Origin: Cyanophora paradoxa
Taxonomy: Eukaryota > Glaucocystophyceae > Cyanophorales > Cyanophoraceae
Reading direction: 5' to 3'
Assembly: GCA_004431415.1 (NCBI GenBank)
Contig: QPMI01000180.1
Location: forward strand, 1 to 64,000
DNA length: 64,000 nt
Shown: piece after piece, positions 59,923 to 64,000 of the stretch
Layout of the letters: each line of letters begins with the position of its first letter
Position numbering within the stretch: position 1 is the stretch's first letter
The notes under the pieces: model-generated
Databases searched by the model: none
What the model was told of the DNA's origin: nothing
Seen by the model: only the letters and a program-made list of their open reading frames with translations
Made by a program: the position numbers and the translations under genes

Positions 59923-61594
59923 TTAAGAGACGCCGAGGTTGGGGGTGTAGGTCTTGCTGGTGAGCTGGTCGCCGTGCCCCGCGAAGCCCGTCCCTGCGCC
60001 GGCGTCGGCGGCGGGCGGGCGGCGGGGCACGGGGCGGCGCAGGCGGAGGGGCCGGACCTCCGGCCTGGACGCGGATGATGTCCTTCTCGGGGCAGCGCTT
60101 GCTGCACGCGACGCACACGCCGTCCACCTTCACGAACTTGGTCACGCAGCCTGCGCCCGCCCGTCGGCCCCCGCCGGCCCCGCGCCCGAGGCGGCCGACG
60201 GCCGGCAGCGCACCCGAGCAGACGATGTGGCCGCAGGGCTTCAGGCAGGATAGCTTGGGGGCGTTCGTCAGGGTCTTCTGGCACCCGGGGCACATGTACT
60301 TGCTGCGGAGGCGTCCAGCGTGAGGTGCGGCGGCGGGGCGGGGCGGGGCGGGGCGGCGGCGCACTGTTTCGCGTCGCTGGCGGAGCCCTTGGGGGCGCCC
60401 TTGACCTCCGTGAAGTTGACGGGCACGAGCTCCTTCAGCCTGCGCGGCGCCGCCTCGGCCGGGCGGCGCGGGGGCGGCGGCGGCCCGAGCGCGGCGGGGC
60501 GCACTTGAGATTGTGGTCGCCCTCCGTGCAGCGGAGGTGCTTGGACGGCGCCTTGATGAGGTCCGGCGCCGCCTCCGGCGTGAGCTGCGTGCTCGGTCAG
60601 GCGACCCCCGCGCGCGCCGGCGGCCGGCCCCGCGGGCCGCACGTAGGGGATCCAGAAGGCCTTCATCTCCTTGGCCCTCTCGGAGAGCTGCGGCTTCTGG
60701 CGCGCCATCGCCGTCGCCAGCAAATCCCGCTCCCGCTCCTCGGGGCCCTTCGGCAGCGCGCTCGAGCTTGACGCCTCCGGGCTCCCGCTCGGCCCCGCCG
60801 CGCCCGAGCTCGAGCCGGCCGGCTTGTTGTCCAGCAGCAGCACCGGCCCCGCCGAGGACGACGCCGCTGCTGCAAGCCGCGTTTACTGCGGGACGCGAGC
60901 GGAGGGAGGTGCGCGCTGCCCCGAACCTGCGGCCTGCGCGCTCTTGAAGGCGTCCGTGCGGACGGACTTTATGCTGCCCTCCAGCTTGGCAAACTGATCA
61001 ATCTCAGCCTGCTTCGCTTCCTTTGTGCGCTGCTCCGCTTCCTCCTGCGCGTGAAGGCTGAGCGGCTTGGCGCAGCTCGCAAGTTGTCGCGAGGGCGGAC
61101 CGCTAGCTGCTTCTGCTGGGCATCATAGCGGGCCTGCTGCCGCGAGATCTCCTCCTTTTGCGACAGCAGGTTCTCGTAAATGCATTCTTTGCAGAAGAGG
61201 TGGCCCTCCGGGCTGCGCGGGCGTGAGCTCCACGAGAACCATCCGCCGCGGCCCGCGCACCACAGGAGCGGGTCGATCGCAGGGTGCAGGCACAGCGAAC
61301 AGCAATCGAAGTCCTTCAGTGAGTCAGCACCTGCGTTCGGGCGTCAGCGCGGCCCCGCGGCGGGGCGGGGAGCCCTGTTGCACCGAGTCGCTGGGTCTTC
61401 GTGCCCCTGCAGGCCGAGCAGTGAGGGTTGCGTTGAAGCCAAGGAAATCATTCCGCACGTACCAGTCGCCAAGGAGCTGCTTGCGCTCGTGCGACGTGAA
61501 TACGGGTCGGGCGCTGCCAGGACGCGTTTGCCGGGATTTGGCGGATTCGAAAGAAACCAGTGCACCAGTTGTTCTTCGCATGTGACTGCGGCAT
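59923..61594 (-). CDS. NOSIP-like U-box E3 ubiquitin ligase
   Basis: Homologue of nitric oxide synthase-interacting protein, a conserved nuclear protein with a split U-box, linked to ubiquitin ligation and spliceosomal complexes. Exon 1 from the ATG at 61594 reads MPQSHAKNN. A GTGCAC-donor intron joins it in phase to CARPVFTSHERKQLLGDW, matching the NOSIP start (RHxKNxTAxAxFTxHERK). LKDFDCCSLCLHPAIDPLLW, PEGHLFCKECIYENLLSQKE and EISRQQARYDAQQK form the first U-box half. A Lys/Gln-rich helix follows, then AMARQKPQLSERAKEMKAFW IPYV, LTPEAAPDLIKAPSKHLRCT and LKELVPVNFTEVKG. YMCPGCQKTLTNAPKLSCLK PCGHIVC, VTKFVKVDGVCVACSKRCPE and KDIIRVQ form the C-terminal U-box/zinc part. It ends GTGFAGHGDQLTSKTYTPNL GVS with TAA at 59923-59925, the usual NOSIP ending. 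It is convergent with KARI (212 bp) and divergent from LACS with only 81 bp between ATGs. Confidence 0.93.
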
Positions 61595-61675
61595 CGTTCG
61601 GCGAGCTCTGGGGACGCTGTTGAGAGAAGAGGGCTGCCTGGGCTGCGCGGCTCGGGGTACGCCGAACAATCGACG
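61595..61675. promoter_or_regulatory. Minimal 81-bp divergent promoter of NOSIP-like and LACS genes
   Basis: Only 81 bp lie between the ATGs at 61594 (-) and 61676 (+). Both 5' UTRs must be very short, or transcription must start inside the neighbouring coding region. No TATA box is seen. Confidence 0.55.
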
Positions 61676-64000
61676 ATGGCCGCTTTCATCCCACCGGCCC
61701 TCCCGGCCGCGCGGGGCGCCGAGCGTGATTCCTCGACGTCAGTGAGCGCAGTCTGCGGCAGCTCCCGGTGAGTGCTTCTATCGGATTTTTTCCGCCAGCG
61801 CCACGGGCTAGCAGCCGCGGCCGGGGCGTCGCGCAGCGAGATTTAGCTTTCGATGATGCATCTGCTCACTCGCTTGCTCGTTGCGCAGGCCCTCGCGGAG
61901 CTCGACTGCTCTTGCTCGCCGCCCGCGATCCTCGCTGAAGCGGGAGTTCTTCGGCGATCAGAGCAAGTTCGGCACGTATGAGCGCTCCAAACCGAGTGAG
62001 CGGCCGCGTACTCCCAGACCGGCAAAGCTGTCTCACGGACCCGATTCCCCGGCAGGGCGGGCGCTGCCCACGCAGGCCTCCGGTGCCTCCTCGTCGCCGT
62101 CCTCAGCTGCCGAGCAGCAGTTCGTCTTCGATCCGAATGACACGCCCGCCGGCGGTGCGCCCCGCGGGGCCCCGATGCGCGCTTCGGATCTAATCACGGT
62201 GCGCTGGCAGGCTTCTTCCAGATGGCGAGGGAGGTTAGCTCGCTGCCCGAGGTCTTCGAGCGCTGCGCCGAGATGTACGGCACGGCCCCGGCGATCACCG
62301 ACCCCCACCGGGAAGAGGCGGCCAAGCTCAACTACAAGGAGGTCCGCGGCGCGGGGGGCGCGGGGCGCGCGCGCGCGCCGGACCGCGCTGACGGCGGGCA
62401 GCTGAACGAGCTGATCACGCGCTTTGCGTCGGGCCTGAGCGCGATGGGCGTGAAGGCCGGGGACAAGGTTGCGCTCTTCGCGGAGAACAGCGCCCGCTGG
62501 CTCGTCGCCGACCAGGGGACGATGCGCGCGGGGGCCGTCAACGCCGTCCGCGGCGCCACCGCCCCCATCGACGAGCTCGAGTACATCTACGAGCACAGGT
62601 CCGCCCTCGCCCCGCCCCGCCCCCGCCCGCGCCGCCCCGGCCGCCGGCGTGACGCGGGTCCGCCCCGGGTCGCGCCGCAGCGAGAGCACGGGCCTGATCA
62701 TAGAGAACGAGGCGGCGCTGGGGCGGCTGGCGCCGCTGCTGGCGGCGGCCCCGCGGCAGCCGGCGTTCGTGGTGGTGCTCTGGGGCAAGCCCCAGGGCCC
62801 GCTGCCTGGCCTGGGCAACACGCCCGTCCTCTCCTACGACGAGCTCCTCGCCCGCGGCTACGCGGCCCCCTTCGCGGCGCCCAAGCTCCGCGAGTCGGAC
62901 GTCGCGACGCTGATCTACACGTCGGGGACGACGGGCAAGCCCAAGGGCGTGCAGCTGACGCAGGGGAACATCCTCTCCCAGGTGCGCTACATCATCTCGA
63001 TCAAGACGGTGTCGCCGGGCGACCGGACGCTGGCGCTGCTGCCCACGTGGCACGTGTACGAGCGGACGGCGGAGTACTACTTCCTCTCGCGCGGCTGCCA
63101 CATGATCTACACGAACATCAGCAAGTTCCGGGACGACCTCGTGGAGTACAAGCCGCAGTACTTCGCCGCCGTCCCGCGCGTGCTCGAGCGCTTCTACCAG
63201 ACCGTCGAGCAGAAGATCAAGCGCAACCCTAAGGCCCAGAAGCTCTTCGCCTTCTTCTTCCGCTTCTCCCTCATGCGCGCTCCTCGCCGCCCCGCTCGTC
63301 TGTCGGCGCGCTGAGGCGGGGGCGGGGGCCGGGGCAGGTTCGTGCAGGCGCGGCGGACGTGGACCGCCCTCGTCATGGCCCACCGCCTCCCCTCCCTCTT
63401 CGAGCGGGCGCGCCCTCCCCCTCCCTTGTCCGCGCGCGCTCGGCTGAGGCCGGGGCGGGCGGGCGCAGCTCTCGGCGCTGGTGAGGATGCTGCTGCTGTG
63501 GCCGCTGCACGCCGTGGCGGACGCGCTCGTGTACAAGAAGATCCGGGAGGGCCTGGGGGGCGAGTTCCGCATGGCGATCTGCGGGGGCGGGGCCCTCGCG
63601 GCCTTCCTCGACGACTTCTACGAGGTCGTCGGCGTCCCCATCCTCATCGGCTACGGCCTCACCGAAACGGCGCCGACCCTCACCGCCCGCCGCGAGGTCG
63701 CCAACGTCGCCTACAGCGCCGGCCTCCCCGTCCCCGGCACCCAGGCGCGCCCGCCCCCGACCCCGCCCCGCATTCCCTCCTCCTATCCCCCGGCGAGCGG
63801 GGCGGGCGGGCGGGGCGCAGGTGCGAGTGGTGGACCCGGAGACGCTGGCGCCGGTGGAGGCCGGGGCGACGGGCCTCGTGGTGGCGCGGGGCCCGCAGGT
63901 GATGGCCGGCTACTACAAGGACCCCGAGGCGACCGCCAAAGTCCTCGACGCCGACGGCTGGTTCAACACGGGCGACCGCGGCTGGGTCACCCCCGGCGGG
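61676..64000 (+). CDS. Plastid-type long-chain acyl-CoA/acyl-ACP synthetase, cut by the right edge
   Basis: Exon 1 (61676-61767) starts [20 protein letters not shown], a Phe4 transit peptide without a hydrophobic core. Exons 61889-61995, 62107-62154, 62211-62341, 62402-62598 and 62681-63274 follow in phase. The adenylate-forming domain is clear: [40 protein letters not shown], the AMP-binding P-loop [58 protein letters not shown], and the A5-type motif [12 protein letters not shown]. The last exon, from 63821, reads [35 protein letters not shown] and TGDRGW, and runs off the window before the C-terminal lid. It activates fatty acids to acyl-adenylate and then acyl-CoA or acyl-ACP. The closest style is the plant AAE15/16 chloroplast group, judged by eye. 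Three late introns (63275-63337, 63408-63468, 63745-63820) have GC donors. Confidence 0.92.

Overview
This window is nuclear DNA of a eukaryotic alga. It is extremely GC-rich, every gene is split by many short introns, and the genes are eukaryotic families (RBM5/10 splicing factor, NOSIP, BUD22, nephrocystin-3-like, plant-type FHA-AAA ATPase). A plastid is implied by a plant-type ketol-acid reductoisomerase with an N-terminal extension and a long-chain acyl-CoA/ACP synthetase. Their N-termini read [10 protein letters not shown] and [11 protein letters not shown] phenylalanine at position 4-5 with no hydrophobic signal peptide is the transit-peptide style known from glaucophytes (Cyanophora) and, less strictly, red algae. 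A glaucophyte is my best inference. Red algae and red-lineage secondary algae are alternatives. A nephrocystin-3-like protein suggests a flagellated cell.

Layout, left to right. 1-4.3 kb (-): ABCC-type ABC transporter, cut by the left edge. 4.7-8.3 kb (-): RBM5/RBM10-like splicing factor. 8.4-10.6 kb (+): BUD22/SRFBP1-like ribosome biogenesis protein. 11.5-24.3 kb (+): a giant secreted or surface subtilisin-like protease with a very long glycosylated C-terminal region. 24.8-30.0 kb (-): nephrocystin-3-like NACHT/TPR protein. 30.8-~41.6 kb (-): a very large, probably alpha-helical protein that I do not recognise. ~41.9-43.6 kb (+): FUT8-like (GT23) fucosyltransferase-like protein. 44.6-46.0 kb (-): two-CCCH-finger/RING protein. 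47.3-53.3 kb (-): plant-type FHA-AAA ATPase of the MSP1/ATAD1 group. 53.5-56.5 kb (+): GT41-like glycosyltransferase with a signal peptide. 56.6-57.1 kb (-): small unknown protein. 57.4-59.7 kb (+): ketol-acid reductoisomerase. 59.9-61.6 kb (-): NOSIP U-box protein. 61.7 kb to the right edge (+): plastid-type long-chain acyl-CoA/ACP synthetase, partial.

The genes do not form one pathway. Several pairs are divergent with only 81-354 bp between start codons (NOSIP/LACS 81, RBM5/BUD22 152, AAA/GT41 169, small/KARI 354), so shared bidirectional promoters are likely. Convergent pairs are also close.

The most unusual feature is the introns. Many are 50-105 nt with a C-rich (CCCCG)n 5' half, a CTGAC-like branch site and a complementary (GGGGC)n 3' half ending in CAG. 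The intron can fold into a near-perfect hairpin with the branch site in the loop. Donors are GTGCGC or GTCCGC, and at least eight introns appear to use GC donors (GCGCGC, GCCCGC). In the nephrocystin-3-like gene, six consecutive exons each encode exactly one TPR. Gene spans below run from start to stop across introns; only where stated are exon edges worked out base by base.
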